Of a stretch of DNA of 64,000 nucleotides, positions 26,309-35,232 are shown piece after piece (position 1 is the stretch's first letter; each line of letters begins with the position of its first letter). Location: contig NKIZ01000001.1 of assembly GCA_002256425.1 (NCBI GenBank), positions 3,197,001-3,261,000 on the forward strand, in the 5' to 3' direction. The stretch is from Alphaproteobacteria bacterium PA2. GTDB taxonomy: Bacteria > Pseudomonadota > Alphaproteobacteria > Caulobacterales > Caulobacteraceae. The notes beneath the pieces are model-generated. The model ran no database searches and had not been told where the DNA came from. It saw only the letters and a list, made by a program, of their open reading frames with translations. A program made the position numbers and the translations under genes.

Positions 26309-27433
26309 ATGTCTGATCAGCCTAACCTCGACCGCGCCAACGCCGACCGCCCGATGCCGAAGTCCGGTATCCTGGACATCGCCCCCTATACGCCTGGGAA
26401 AGCGAAGATTGAGGGGGTGGAAAATCCCTTGAAGCTGTCGGCCAATGAAAATGTCCTGGGCTCCAGTCCCAAGGCCCAGGAGGCCTTCGCCGGCGCCATC
26501 AGCCAGCTGCATATGTACCCGGAAGGACGCTCCAACATCCTGCGGGCGGCCATTCACGAGCGTTACGGCCTTGAGCCCGAGCGCCTGCTTTTCGGCTGCG
26601 GCTCTGACGAGATCTTCCAGCTGCTGAACCAGACCTTCCTTGAACCCGGCGACAACATCGTCCAGGGCGAATACGGCTTTGGCGCCTATGCCATCGGCGC
26701 CCGCGCCTGCCAGGGCGAGGTCCGCATGGCGCCGGAAAAGGATTACCGGATCGACGTCGACGAGATCCTGAAATGCGTGGATGCGCGCACCCGGCTGGTC
26801 TTCATCGCCAATCCGGGGAACCCGACCGGCACCTGGATCAACGGCTCGGAGGTCCGCCGTCTGCACGCCGGCCTGGCGCCCAGCGTCATACTGGTGCTGG
26901 ACGGCGCCTATGCAGAGTTCGTCGACGACGCGACCTTTGAGGACGGCCTCTCCATGGTGCGCGAATTCCAGAATGTCGTGGTCACCCGCACCTTCAGCAA
27001 GCTGCACGGCCTGGCGGCCCTGCGGGTCGGCTGGGCCTACATGCCGCCGGAAATGGCGGACGCCGTTGACCGGATCCGCCTGCCCTTCAACCTGAACATC
27101 CCGGCCCAGCTGGCCGCTGTAGCGGCGCTGGGAGATCGGGACTTCGAAGAGCGCTCCATCGCCCTGGTCAACCAGTGGCGGCCCTGGCTGGCCCAGCAAC
27201 TGGGCGGCCTGGGGCTGGACGTGGTGCCCTCAGCCGCCAACTTCCTGCTGATCGGCTTTCCGACGACGCCGGGCAAGACGGCCCTGGACGCCAATGACTA
27301 TCTGTCCTCCCGGGGCATCATCCCGCGGGTTGTGGCGGGCTATGGCCTGCCCAACCACCTGCGGATCACCATCGGGCTCGAGGCGCACAACCGCGCGGTC
27401 GTCGACGCCCTGGCCGACTTCATGAAGGCCTGA
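26309..27433 (+). CDS. hisC: Histidinol-phosphate / aromatic amino-acid aminotransferase
   Basis: A 374-aa fold-type I PLP aminotransferase. Motifs: LSANENVLGSSP, FGCGSDEIFQLL, ANPGNPTGTW, LDGAYAEFVD, and TRTFSKLHGLAALRVGW with the PLP Lys. It is followed after 4 bp by tyrA, as expected for an aromatic (tyrosine/phenylalanine) aminotransferase of the HisC2 type. It may also serve histidine synthesis. It starts 46 bp after the kinase stop. Confidence 0.92.
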   Translation: MSDQPNLDRANADRPMPKSGILDIAPYTPGKAKIEGVENPLKLSANENVLGSSPKAQEAFAGAISQLHMYPEGRSNILRAAIHERYGLEPERLLFGCGSDEIFQLLNQTFLEPGDNIVQGEYGFGAYAIGARACQGEVRMAPEKDYRIDVDEILKCVDARTRLVFIANPGNPTGTWINGSEVRRLHAGLAPSVILVLDGAYAEFVDDATFEDGLSMVREFQNVVVTRTFSKLHGLAALRVGWAYMPPEMADAVDRIRLPFNLNIPAQLAAVAALGDRDFEERSIALVNQWRPWLAQQLGGLGLDVVPSAANFLLIGFPTTPGKTALDANDYLSSRGIIPRVVAGYGLPNHLRITIGLEAHNRAVVDALADFMKA

Positions 27434-27437
27434 TCCC

Positions 27438-28370
27438 ATGTCGACTGTCATCTTCCAGAAAATGGCCGTCGTTGGGTGCGGCCTGATCGGCTCGTCAGTG
27501 ATCCGGGCCGCCCGGGCGGCCGGCGCCGTTGGAACTGTGGCGGTCGCTGACGCCAGTGCGGAACACCGGGCGGAAATTGGCCGCCTCGGCTATGCCGATC
27601 TGGTCACCGGCGATGTGGCGCAGGCCGTGGCGGATGCAGATCTGGTGGTCTTCGCCGTTCCGGTTCTGGCCATGGGCCCCGCCGCCCTGCAGGCCGCCAG
27701 CGGCCTCAAGCCCGGCGCCATCGTCACCGATGTGGGGTCGGTCAAGGGCTCCGTGGCCGAAGCCCTGCTGGCCGCCACTCCGGCCCATGCCTTTGTGATT
27801 CCGGGACACCCGATCGCCGGGACCGAACAGTCTGGCCCCAGCGCCGGCTTCGCCGAACTCTTCGACAAGCGCTGGGTTATCCTGACGCCGCAGGACCGGA
27901 CCGACGCGCCCTATCAGGACGCCATAGGGAAGCTGAGCGCCTTCTGGTCAGCCCTTGGCGCCAATGTCGAAAGCATGGACGCGGCCCATCACGATCTGGT
28001 CCTGGCGGTCACCAGCCACCTGCCCCACCTGATCGCCTACAACATTGTCGGTACTGCGGCCGACATGGAAGAGGTCACCCAGGCCGAGGTCATGAAGTAT
28101 TCGGCCGGCGGTTTCCGCGACTTCACCCGTATCGCCGCGTCTGACCCCACCATGTGGCGGGACGTCTTCGTGGCCAACAAGGATGCTGTCCTGGAAATCC
28201 TCGGCCGCTTCACCGAGGACCTGCAGGCGCTCAGCCGCGCCATCCGCTGGGGGGAATCGGACAAGCTGTTCGAACTGTTCAGCCGCACCCGCGAAATCCG
28301 CAGGGGCATCATCGCCGCCGGCCAGGAAAGCGCCGAGCCCAATTTCGGCCGCGACCGGAACAAGCAGTAG
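27438..28370 (+). CDS. tyrA: Prephenate / arogenate dehydrogenase
   Basis: A 310-aa NAD(P)-dependent enzyme of tyrosine synthesis. The Rossmann loop is VVGCGLIGSSVIRA, with VFAVPVLAMG and TDVGSVKGSV after it. The catalytic region is IPGHPIAGTEQSGPSAGFAELF with the conserved His and Ser, and the C-terminal helical dimer domain has HHDLVLAVTSHLPHLIAY. No ACT domain is present, so there is no obvious tyrosine feedback site. Confidence 0.93.
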   Translation: MSTVIFQKMAVVGCGLIGSSVIRAARAAGAVGTVAVADASAEHRAEIGRLGYADLVTGDVAQAVADADLVVFAVPVLAMGPAALQAASGLKPGAIVTDVGSVKGSVAEALLAATPAHAFVIPGHPIAGTEQSGPSAGFAELFDKRWVILTPQDRTDAPYQDAIGKLSAFWSALGANVESMDAAHHDLVLAVTSHLPHLIAYNIVGTAADMEEVTQAEVMKYSAGGFRDFTRIAASDPTMWRDVFVANKDAVLEILGRFTEDLQALSRAIRWGESDKLFELFSRTREIRRGIIAAGQESAEPNFGRDRNKQ

Positions 28371-28378
28371 GACACCCC

Positions 28379-28708
28379 ATGAACGGCTATGTCTGGCTCA
28401 GCATCGCCATCATGGCCGAGGTGGTCGCCACCACCTTCCTCAAGGCGTCGGAGGGCTTTACCCGCCCGATCCCCGCCATCATCACGACCCTGGGCTATGG
28501 CCTGGCCTTCTGGTGTCTTTCCCATGCCATGAAGACCGTGCCGGTTGGCGTCGGCTATGCGATCTGGTCCGGTGTGGGGATCATCGCCATCACCGCCATT
28601 GCCTGGATCTGGTTCAGCCAGAAGCCCGACCTGCCCGCAATGGCGGGCATGGGCTTGATCCTCGCTGGGGTTCTGGTGATCAATCTCTTCTCCAAGAGTC
28701 AGGCCTGA
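28379..28708 (+). CDS. SMR-family multidrug efflux protein
   Basis: A 109-aa protein with four membrane helices and the invariant Glu14 in TM1 (IAIMAEVVATTFLKAS), the proton/cation coupling residue of EmrE. TM3 has VPVGVGYAIWSGVGI and the end is GVLVINLFSKSQA. It probably works as an antiparallel dimer exporting quaternary cations, but Gdx (guanidinium) function is possible. It starts 8 bp after tyrA and may be cotranscribed. Confidence 0.9.
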   Translation: MNGYVWLSIAIMAEVVATTFLKASEGFTRPIPAIITTLGYGLAFWCLSHAMKTVPVGVGYAIWSGVGIIAITAIAWIWFSQKPDLPAMAGMGLILAGVLVINLFSKSQA

Positions 28709-28718
28709 GGAACGTCCC

Positions 28719-29660
28719 ATGCGGTCACGCTTTGAAAACCTGGCCCGCACAGGCGGGGCGCCTGGCGACGCAGAGCGTTTTTCCGCGGCGGTGAAGGCTG
28801 GAGACACAGCCGCCCTCCCGGATCTGGCGGCCCTCTGGCTTCACGCCGCCGCCGCCGCGCCCTCACGACTTGGCGAGATCTATGACGGGTCATCCAAGGG
28901 GTGGCTTGGCCGGGAGCCGGCAGCTCCACACCTGGCGGCCGAAAGCGAGACCGTGGAAATTCCCGACGCCTTCTGGCCCGACTTCTGGGCCCTGGTCAGC
29001 GATCAGACCGCTGGCGGCGATGCCGGCCTCATCACCCAGAGGACTGCGGCTCTGTCCGGTGGTCTGGCGCCTGATTTCAGGGCCGCCGCGGTCGCCGCCG
29101 CCCTGACCTATCCAGGGGTCAACGATGCGGCAGCCGATGGCTTCCCTGAGAAGTTCACCCTCGAGGCCATGGCCCGCGCACCTGAAGGCTCCCTGGGCGC
29201 TGAATTTCATCACCTGATCGTCAGCAATGGCTTTGACCTTGAGGTTCTGGATCGCGACGCCCTGGGCCTGGCCGACCTGCCGCCGCCCCTGGACTATCTG
29301 AACGCCCGGATCCTGCAGTGCCACGACCTCTGGCACATTACGGCGGGCTATCAGACCACCGGCCTGCACGAGGTGGCGATCTCGGGCTTCCAGGCCGGCC
29401 AGTTCGGCCACAACTATTCGGCCATGTTCCTGGCCATGGTTCTGACCAAGATGGCGCTCAACCCCATGGCGCCCGCCAGCCTCATGCTGGATGTGATCCT
29501 GTCGGCCTGGACCCATGGCCGCGAAACCCCGCCCCTGCTGCCTGTAAACTGGCCGGAGCTCTGGGACCTTTCGGTGGAGGACATCCGCACAAGGCTGGGC
29601 GTGAGGGCCTATGCCTCCCCCTATCCCGCCAACCTGTTTGAAAGCCTGCGGGCAGCCTAA
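28719..29660 (+). CDS. Coq4-family ubiquinone biosynthesis protein
   Basis: A 313-aa protein with the COQ4 zinc motif HD-x2-H-x11-E, seen as HDLWH, eleven residues, then Glu, leading into VAISGFQAGQFGHNYSAMFL. In eukaryotes COQ4 is required for coenzyme Q synthesis, and C1 decarboxylation/hydroxylation of the ring has been assigned to it; bacterial members are poorly studied. The first 120 residues are Ala-rich and less conserved. It follows the SMR gene by 10 bp and shares overlapping stops (CTAA) with the convergent helicase gene. Confidence 0.85.
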   Translation: MRSRFENLARTGGAPGDAERFSAAVKAGDTAALPDLAALWLHAAAAAPSRLGEIYDGSSKGWLGREPAAPHLAAESETVEIPDAFWPDFWALVSDQTAGGDAGLITQRTAALSGGLAPDFRAAAVAAALTYPGVNDAAADGFPEKFTLEAMARAPEGSLGAEFHHLIVSNGFDLEVLDRDALGLADLPPPLDYLNARILQCHDLWHITAGYQTTGLHEVAISGFQAGQFGHNYSAMFLAMVLTKMALNPMAPASLMLDVILSAWTHGRETPPLLPVNWPELWDLSVEDIRTRLGVRAYASPYPANLFESLRAA

Positions 29661-32449
29661 GGGGCCAGGAAGGCCGCTGTCGCCTCTATGGCTTCCACCA
29701 GGGTCACCCGCTGGATTTCGACCCCTTCGGGCAGGCTGGAGAACAGGCGGGTCGGCGCAGCGGCGTCCAGAATGACGAAGACCCCCTTGTCGTCGGCCCG
29801 GCGGATCAGGCGGCCAAAGGCCTGGGCGATACGCCCCCGGGCCACCGCGTCGTCATAGGACTTGCCGCCAAACCGCACCCGGCGCGCCTTGTGCAGAATG
29901 TCAGGACGGGGCCAGGGCACCCGGTCAAACACCAGCAGGCGCAGGCTGCGTCCGGGCACGTCCACACCGTCCCGGACCGCGTCTGTCCCCAGCAGGCAGG
30001 CGTCTTCCTCGGCCCTGAAAATGTCGACCAGGGCGCCGACCTCCAGGGGATCCACATGCTGGGCGTAGAGGGCCAGCCCCTTGTCCGCCAGGGGGGCGAC
30101 AATCCGCTCATGGACAGCCCGCAGGCGCCGGATCGCCGTGAACAGGCCCAGGCCGCCACCGCCCGCCGCCAGGAAGAGCTCGCGCATGGCCGCACCGACC
30201 TGCCGGGCGTCATCGCGCCCGACATCCGTCACTACAAAAGCCCGGGCCCTTGAGGCATAGTCAAAGGGCGAGGCCAGCCTGAGGGTCTTGGGGCGCTCTG
30301 GCAGCCGGGCTGCGCCGGTGCGCATTTCCGCCAGGGCGAAGGGGTCGATCAGGGTCGAGTCCGCCAGGGTGGCGCTGGTCACCAGCACCCCATGGGCCGG
30401 CGCGATGACGGCATTGGTCAGGGGCTCGGTCGGGTCTACCCAATGGCGGCGGCAGGCGGCGTCGACCACCCGCCCATAGAGGAAGGTGGCGTCGAACCAG
30501 TCTACGAAATCAGGGTCATCCTCGGCGTCCTCGTCTATGGCGCGGAGCATGGACCGCCAGGCTGGCAGGACCATCCGGGCCCGCCGGTCCAGACCCCGCA
30601 GGGCGCCTTCGATCCGCGCCCGGTCGGTCTGGGTCAGGGTGGCCGCCTCGTCGTCGAGGACGTCTTCCAGATACCGGGCCAGGGCCAGCAGGGGCGCCTC
30701 GACGCTGGCCAGGGCGGCGGCGGCCTCCCGGGCCGTATCACGCACCAGGTCCAGGGCCGGGCGGGCGGCGCACTCCATGCCCACATCGGAGGGCGCTGCG
30801 CGGGCCCGCAGCTGCTCGATCACCGCCACCAGGAAATGCTCGATGGCGCCTATGGGATTGACCTCGCCATTGGGCGGCGCCACGCGACCGGACCAACCTT
30901 CGCCAGGCAGGGCGGCGGCAGCGCGGGTGGCGTCCACCAGGGCGCGCCGGGCGTCGTCCCGGTCGCCCAGGGTCTCCATCAGCCTGGTCTCAAGCCCCCT
31001 GCCACGGCGGCCGCGGCCCTCGGGACCCCGGATCCAGCGGCGCAGTTCGGCGGCTTCCTGACCCGAAAGGGCGGCGGCGAAGGCGCTGTCGGCGGCGTCG
31101 AAGAGGTGGTGGCCCTCGTCAAAGACGATCCGCTTGAGCTGGGTGGTCTCGCCATCGGCCTTGGAGCCCCGCGCCGCCCGGGCGCCGTCAAAGGCGGCCT
31201 GGGTAAGAACCAGGGCGTGGTTGGCGATGACCAGATCGGCCCGGCGGGAGCCGCGAATGGCCTTCTCCACAAAGCAGGTCCGATAGTGGGCGCAGCCGGC
31301 GTGAATGCACTCGCCGCGGCGGTCCACCAGATTGCCCGGGCTGGCCTGGGCGGCGGGCGGCACGGCGAACAGGCCAGACAGCCAGGCTGGAAAATCTCCG
31401 CCGGTCATGTCGCCATCCCGGGTCGCCCGCACCCACCGGGCGGTCAGGCCCATGCCGATCAGGTCGGCCGAGCCCAGCTGGGCGGCATTGGTCTGGTCCT
31501 GGAAATTCAGCAGGCAGAGATAGTTCTCCCGTCCCTTGCGGACCACCGCCTTGCGAGCCCGGACCTTGGGATCAGGATAGAGGGCGTGGCTCTCCCGCTC
31601 GATCTGCCTCTGCAGGGCCCGGGTATAGGTCGAGACCCAGACCGAAGGACCATTGGCCTCGGCCCAGAGGGAGGCCGGCGCAAGATAGGCCATGGTCTTG
31701 CCAATGCCGGTGCCGGCTTCGGCCAGCATCATCCGGGGTTCGCCCTCCCGCTCACGGGGCTGAAAGGCGAAGGCGGCTTCAGCCGCAAAGGTCGCCTGGG
31801 CGGGACGGGCCTCGTCCAGACCTGCCGCGGTCAGCAACTCCGCCAGACGCGCCGCCGCCGCTTCGGGTGGAAAGGGCTTTGACCCGGCCTCCCCCAGGGG
31901 GGCCTGATCCTCCCACTCACTGACCCGGGTCCAGACATCCAGCCCCGAGGTCCGGAACTGGTTGCCAACCGGCTGGGACCGCAGGGCGCCGATCACCAGG
32001 GCGCCCCAGCACCATCCGCCACGGGCCAGGGTCTCGGCTATGGCCAGGGCCTCCTCCCGGGAGGGGGTTGGACTGGTGGCGAGTTCGGAAAGCAGGGCTT
32101 TGACGCTGTCCATCAGGCTGGCGGCCTGGGCTTCGGCCCCTCGCGGCTCCGCCAGATCCAGGGCTAGGGCCAGACCTGCCGCCGAGGGCGCGCAGAAGGT
32201 CGCAGGGCGAACGAATGCGAAGAGTTCAAGGGCGTCGAACAGGCGAGGCGAGCGCGGGCGCGCATTCAGACCCAGCCGCTTGGCGGTCATGCCTGCATGG
32301 GCGACGATGACCGGACCGCGGTCGAAGAGGTCCCGGGCATCAGGAATTCGCAGGGACTGAACGCGCCCCCCATCGGCGACAGCGGACCGTCCGCCCGGCA
32401 AGGTCACCAGACAGACGGCAATATCCAGGAGGGCGGCGGGTGCATTCAC
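29657..32449 (-). CDS. DinG-like ATP-dependent DNA helicase with Fe-S cluster
   Basis: A 930-aa superfamily 2 (XPD/DinG) helicase. The first 200 residues form an extra N-terminal domain. Walker A is GTGIGKT (246-252) and Walker B DEGH (444-447). The four Fe-S cysteines are Cys312, Cys381, Cys386 and Cys392 (CIHAGCAHYRTC). C-terminal motifs include GVLVTSATLADS, LLGTDAVRDGVDVPG and QAFGRLIRRADD. It probably unwinds 5'-overhang, R-loop or damaged DNA. It is monocistronic as far as seen. Confidence 0.93.
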   Translation of the reverse strand: MNAPAALLDIAVCLVTLPGGRSAVADGGRVQSLRIPDARDLFDRGPVIVAHAGMTAKRLGLNARPRSPRLFDALELFAFVRPATFCAPSAAGLALALDLAEPRGAEAQAASLMDSVKALLSELATSPTPSREEALAIAETLARGGWCWGALVIGALRSQPVGNQFRTSGLDVWTRVSEWEDQAPLGEAGSKPFPPEAAAARLAELLTAAGLDEARPAQATFAAEAAFAFQPREREGEPRMMLAEAGTGIGKTMAYLAPASLWAEANGPSVWVSTYTRALQRQIERESHALYPDPKVRARKAVVRKGRENYLCLLNFQDQTNAAQLGSADLIGMGLTARWVRATRDGDMTGGDFPAWLSGLFAVPPAAQASPGNLVDRRGECIHAGCAHYRTCFVEKAIRGSRRADLVIANHALVLTQAAFDGARAARGSKADGETTQLKRIVFDEGHHLFDAADSAFAAALSGQEAAELRRWIRGPEGRGRRGRGLETRLMETLGDRDDARRALVDATRAAAALPGEGWSGRVAPPNGEVNPIGAIEHFLVAVIEQLRARAAPSDVGMECAARPALDLVRDTAREAAAALASVEAPLLALARYLEDVLDDEAATLTQTDRARIEGALRGLDRRARMVLPAWRSMLRAIDEDAEDDPDFVDWFDATFLYGRVVDAACRRHWVDPTEPLTNAVIAPAHGVLVTSATLADSTLIDPFALAEMRTGAARLPERPKTLRLASPFDYASRARAFVVTDVGRDDARQVGAAMRELFLAAGGGGLGLFTAIRRLRAVHERIVAPLADKGLALYAQHVDPLEVGALVDIFRAEEDACLLGTDAVRDGVDVPGRSLRLLVFDRVPWPRPDILHKARRVRFGGKSYDDAVARGRIAQAFGRLIRRADDKGVFVILDAAAPTRLFSSLPEGVEIQRVTLVEAIEATAAFLAP

Positions 32450-32811
32450 AGGACCGGGTCTATCCGGGAACAGGAGATAAGTCAGCGGCCATGTTCTGGT
32501 TTTAGTCTCATTTTCAGCCGCCGCAGGGGCGACCGAAGCGGCAGCTCCTGGCGTCGAGGAAAGTCACTGCTTGTCGTCGCGATAAATCCCGGATTGGCCC
32601 ATCCGTGAGTGTCGCGTGAATACTTCGTAATTCAAGAAACACTTCAGTACTACAGACTTGAACTACATAACGCCTATGAGATGGTGAACGGCGAATTCAC
32701 CATGATCATTGAAAAATCTGGGTGCGACAGATTGTCACCATCAGGCATTGCAATCTCTTATCAACAAAAGCCGGTTAGGGTTAGCCTCTAGTCCCCGACC
32801 GACAGGCCGAA
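32450..32811. other. Intergenic region between helicase and receiver gene (362 bp)
   Basis: No supportable gene. It becomes AT-rich from about 32600 and holds a perfect 8-bp inverted repeat at 32681-32703. It must carry the helicase promoter (minus strand) and the promoter of the receiver gene (plus strand). The short open frame at 32609-32791 has no recognisable ribosome-binding site or family. Confidence 0.5.
32681..32703. promoter_or_regulatory. Candidate operator: perfect dyad ATGGTGAA-N7-TTCACCAT
   Basis: Two perfect 8-bp arms around a 7-nt spacer lie about 110 bp upstream of the receiver gene in an AT-rich promoter-like region. The arm length and spacing suit a dimeric regulator. No matching known consensus was recognised. 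Confidence 0.4.
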
Positions 32812-33294
32812 ATGTCATCCGCTTTTCAAAACGTCAAAGTGCTGATCGTCGATCACAACCAGGGCATGCGCAGCATTGTTGCGACAGTCCTGCGCGGGTT
32901 GGGATTCCCGAGTCTGCAGCTGGCGGAAAACGGTGAGGACGCCCTCCGTAATATCGAGAGCTACGGCCCTGATCTGGTCATAACCGAGCTGAAAATGCCG
33001 GTTATGGATGGCCCCACCTTTGTGCGCCGCCTGCGCAAGGACGAGAACAATCCCAGCAATATGGTGCCGATCATCATCGCCAGTGGCCATACCGAGGACA
33101 AATACGTCCGCGAATGCCTGATCGCCGGCGCTGACCAGTTCCTGGCTCGTCCGATATCCGGCCAGAGCCTGGCCGACCGGATCAGCCGCATCATCCGCGA
33201 CGAGCGGCAGTTTGTCCGCACGCCGGACTATATCGGCCCGGCGCGGAACCTGAAGGTCGTGGAAATGATGAAGGCCGCCAAGCCAGCGGCCTAG
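32812..33294 (+). CDS. Stand-alone receiver protein with degenerate phosphorylation site
   Basis: A 160-aa CheY-like single-domain protein. The fold signature is intact (VKVLIVDHNQGMRSIV, PDLVITELKMPVMDGPTFV, VPIIIASGHTE, GADQFLARPIS). However, the phospho-acceptor Asp is Glu59 (ITELKMP), the acidic pair is Asp14-His15, and the conserved Lys is Arg113. Normal Mg-dependent phosphorylation is therefore unlikely, and Glu may mimic the active state. The C-terminal tail (RQFVRTPDYIGPARNLK) resembles that of alphaproteobacterial CheY-like proteins. No kinase is adjacent. It shares overlapping stops (CTAG) with the DUF2891 gene. Confidence 0.88.
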   Translation: MSSAFQNVKVLIVDHNQGMRSIVATVLRGLGFPSLQLAENGEDALRNIESYGPDLVITELKMPVMDGPTFVRRLRKDENNPSNMVPIIIASGHTEDKYVRECLIAGADQFLARPISGQSLADRISRIIRDERQFVRTPDYIGPARNLKVVEMMKAAKPAA

Positions 33295-34298
33295 ACTTCG
33301 CTCAGCGCTAACAGGGCGTAACTCGCCAGCCAGTGCTCGCCCATATAGTCACCGGCCACATGGGGCAGGCTGGCCTGGAGATGCTTCTCCGCCGCCGCAC
33401 GCGCAACAGTCTGTACGGGATGGTCATCCGCCAGCCCTGAAGCGATGGACCGCCAGCACCAGGCCCGGCTGAGATTGAGGCCGTCCAGATGGGCGATCTT
33501 GCCGTCCGTGCGGTCGCTGACCCGGGCGGGGGTGAACAGGGTTCCAGGCGACCCTGCAGCCGCCTGAGGCAGGAAGCGATCAAACCAGGCCGGAAAGTCT
33601 CCTTCCCCCATCAATCGGCGCATGCATTCGGCCTCCATCAGGGCCGGGGACAGGAAATCATCTACGGATGGCTCCCAGGCCTGACAGGCCTGATCCTGGC
33701 CATACCAGGCCATGGCCTTGGCGGTGAGCAGGTCCAGCAGGTTCTGATCCCCGACGGCCCGGGCATAGTCGGCGCTGAGGGCCAGGGCGAAGGCGGTCGA
33801 AGAGTGGACGCCGGTCCGGATCGGATAGTCGCAGCGGGGCAGGAAGGTCTTGAACCGATCAGCAAAGGCGGACGCCAGGGGTTCGAAGTTTGCAGCCCAG
33901 GGCGCGTCATGCACCACCAGCTCGCTGTGGAGCTTGAGCAGCCAGGCCCAGCCATAGGGCCGCGAAAACCCCCGGGCGGAATCCGCCGACATGTAGGCCC
34001 GCTCGGCCTCGACCTTTTCAGGGGTGAAGGCGCCGTCAAACAGGGTGCGTATGGCGTCCGCCTGGGGAATGCCTGGATGCAGACGCAGGAGGCTGGCCAG
34101 CAGCCAGTGGCTGTGGACGCAGGAGTGCCAGTCAAAGCTGCCATAGAAGATCGGATGCAGGGCCTGGGGGCCCCGAACATCCTGTGGCCCGGTCATCATA
34201 TGATCGAGCTTGTTGGGGTATTCCTGGTTCACATGACCCAGGGCGATACCCGCAAGCTTTGCAGCAAGTTCAGCCGTGAGGACGGAAGGCGAAGACAT
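33291..34298 (-). CDS. DUF2891 family protein
   Basis: A 335-aa soluble protein matching DUF2891: the N-terminal HPIFYGSFDWHSCVHSHWLLASLLR with several His residues, FSRPYGWAWLLKLHSEL, YPIRTGVHSSTAFAL, and the C-terminal HLDGLNLSRAWCWR and GDYMGEHWLASYALLAL. The repeated helices and aromatic/His positions suggest an alpha/alpha-toroid enzyme, but the activity is not established. Its 5' end overlaps the DUF979 gene by 29 bp, so translation is coupled and a shared pathway with the transporter-like genes is likely. Confidence 0.85.
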   Translation of the reverse strand: MSSPSVLTAELAAKLAGIALGHVNQEYPNKLDHMMTGPQDVRGPQALHPIFYGSFDWHSCVHSHWLLASLLRLHPGIPQADAIRTLFDGAFTPEKVEAERAYMSADSARGFSRPYGWAWLLKLHSELVVHDAPWAANFEPLASAFADRFKTFLPRCDYPIRTGVHSSTAFALALSADYARAVGDQNLLDLLTAKAMAWYGQDQACQAWEPSVDDFLSPALMEAECMRRLMGEGDFPAWFDRFLPQAAAGSPGTLFTPARVSDRTDGKIAHLDGLNLSRAWCWRSIASGLADDHPVQTVARAAAEKHLQASLPHVAGDYMGEHWLASYALLALSEV

Positions 34299-35232
34299 AC
34301 ATCAGGACCATGTTGATCAGAAGGAGCGGCAGGGCGGTGGGGGTCTGGGCGCGGATGACCGCGAAGCGGTCCTTCAACTCCAGCAGGGCGGTGGGCACAA
34401 CATTGAAGTTGGCGGCCAGGGGGGTCATCAGCGTGCCGCAGAAACCTGACAGCATGCCCATGGCGCAGATGACGGCGGGATCGCCGCCAAACCTGTGGAT
34501 CAGGAACGGTAGGGCGACTCCAGCGGTGATGACCGGGAAGGCTGCGAAGGCGTTGCCCATGACCAGGGTGAACAGGGCCATGCCGATGCAGTAAACCGCC
34601 ACCGCCATGAAGGGCGTGTTCATGGGGATCCAGGTGGTCACCAGATCACCCACCACCTTGCCGACCCCGGCCAGGGCGAAGAGGGCGCCCAGGGCCGCCA
34701 GCATCTGGGGCAGCAGGGCCGCCCAGCCTACCAGATCCATCAGCCGACGCCCTTCCTGCAAAGGCGTGATCATGGGCTGACGGAACAGGGCGAAGGCCGC
34801 CCCGGCGGCAAGCAGGGCGCCGGCGGCCAGGGAAATCAGGGTCGCCTGTTTCGGATCCAGCAGGGGAACCTCTCCCAGCTTCCAGGTCTTGACCACCAGG
34901 GTCCCGAACAGGACCACCGCAGGAATGACCAGGGCCGGCAGGAAGAGCCGGTTTCCGAACCTGAGGGCCGAGGCCTGCCGGTCCGCCAGGAGGGCGACGC
35001 CGCCGGTCCCCTGACCCAGTTTCCCGACCCCCGCTGTCACCGCCAGGACAAGAACCAGCACGCCATTGCCCAGATCACCGAAGTGGTCCCCGGCCAGGAA
35101 GCTGGCGGCCAGCAGGCCCCAGAAGAGGGCGTTGCGCCAGCGCCGGGGATTGGTCTGGTCCCGCGCGCTGAGCAGGGCATAGGCGGCGAAGACCAGCCCG
35201 GCCAGAATGTAGACGAACCCCAGCTTGATCAT
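34270..35232 (-). CDS. DUF979 family membrane protein (predicted transporter subunit)
   Basis: A 320-aa protein with about nine hydrophobic helices (VYILAGLVFAAYALL, ALFWGLLAASFLAG, MAVAVYCIGMALFTLVMG and others), matching DUF979. DUF969 and DUF979 genes pair across bacteria. From memory, comparative genomics has linked them to 5-oxoproline uptake because they cluster with pyroglutamyl peptidase or 5-oxoprolinase genes; neither is seen here. The start at 35232 was chosen for the 4-bp overlap with DUF969 and the hydrophobic MIKLGFVYILAGL opening. Confidence 0.85.
   Translation of the reverse strand: MIKLGFVYILAGLVFAAYALLSARDQTNPRRWRNALFWGLLAASFLAGDHFGDLGNGVLVLVLAVTAGVGKLGQGTGGVALLADRQASALRFGNRLFLPALVIPAVVLFGTLVVKTWKLGEVPLLDPKQATLISLAAGALLAAGAAFALFRQPMITPLQEGRRLMDLVGWAALLPQMLAALGALFALAGVGKVVGDLVTTWIPMNTPFMAVAVYCIGMALFTLVMGNAFAAFPVITAGVALPFLIHRFGGDPAVICAMGMLSGFCGTLMTPLAANFNVVPTALLELKDRFAVIRAQTPTALPLLLINMVLMYVFAFRPHG

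Noticed and set aside
30392-31882. 496-codon open frame antisense to the helicase gene
   Set aside because: A shadow of the GC-rich helicase gene: Gly/Gln/His-rich, no domain, no ribosome-binding site.
32609-32791. 60-codon open frame upstream of the receiver gene
   Set aside because: No ribosome-binding site; it overlaps the likely promoter and operator dyad.
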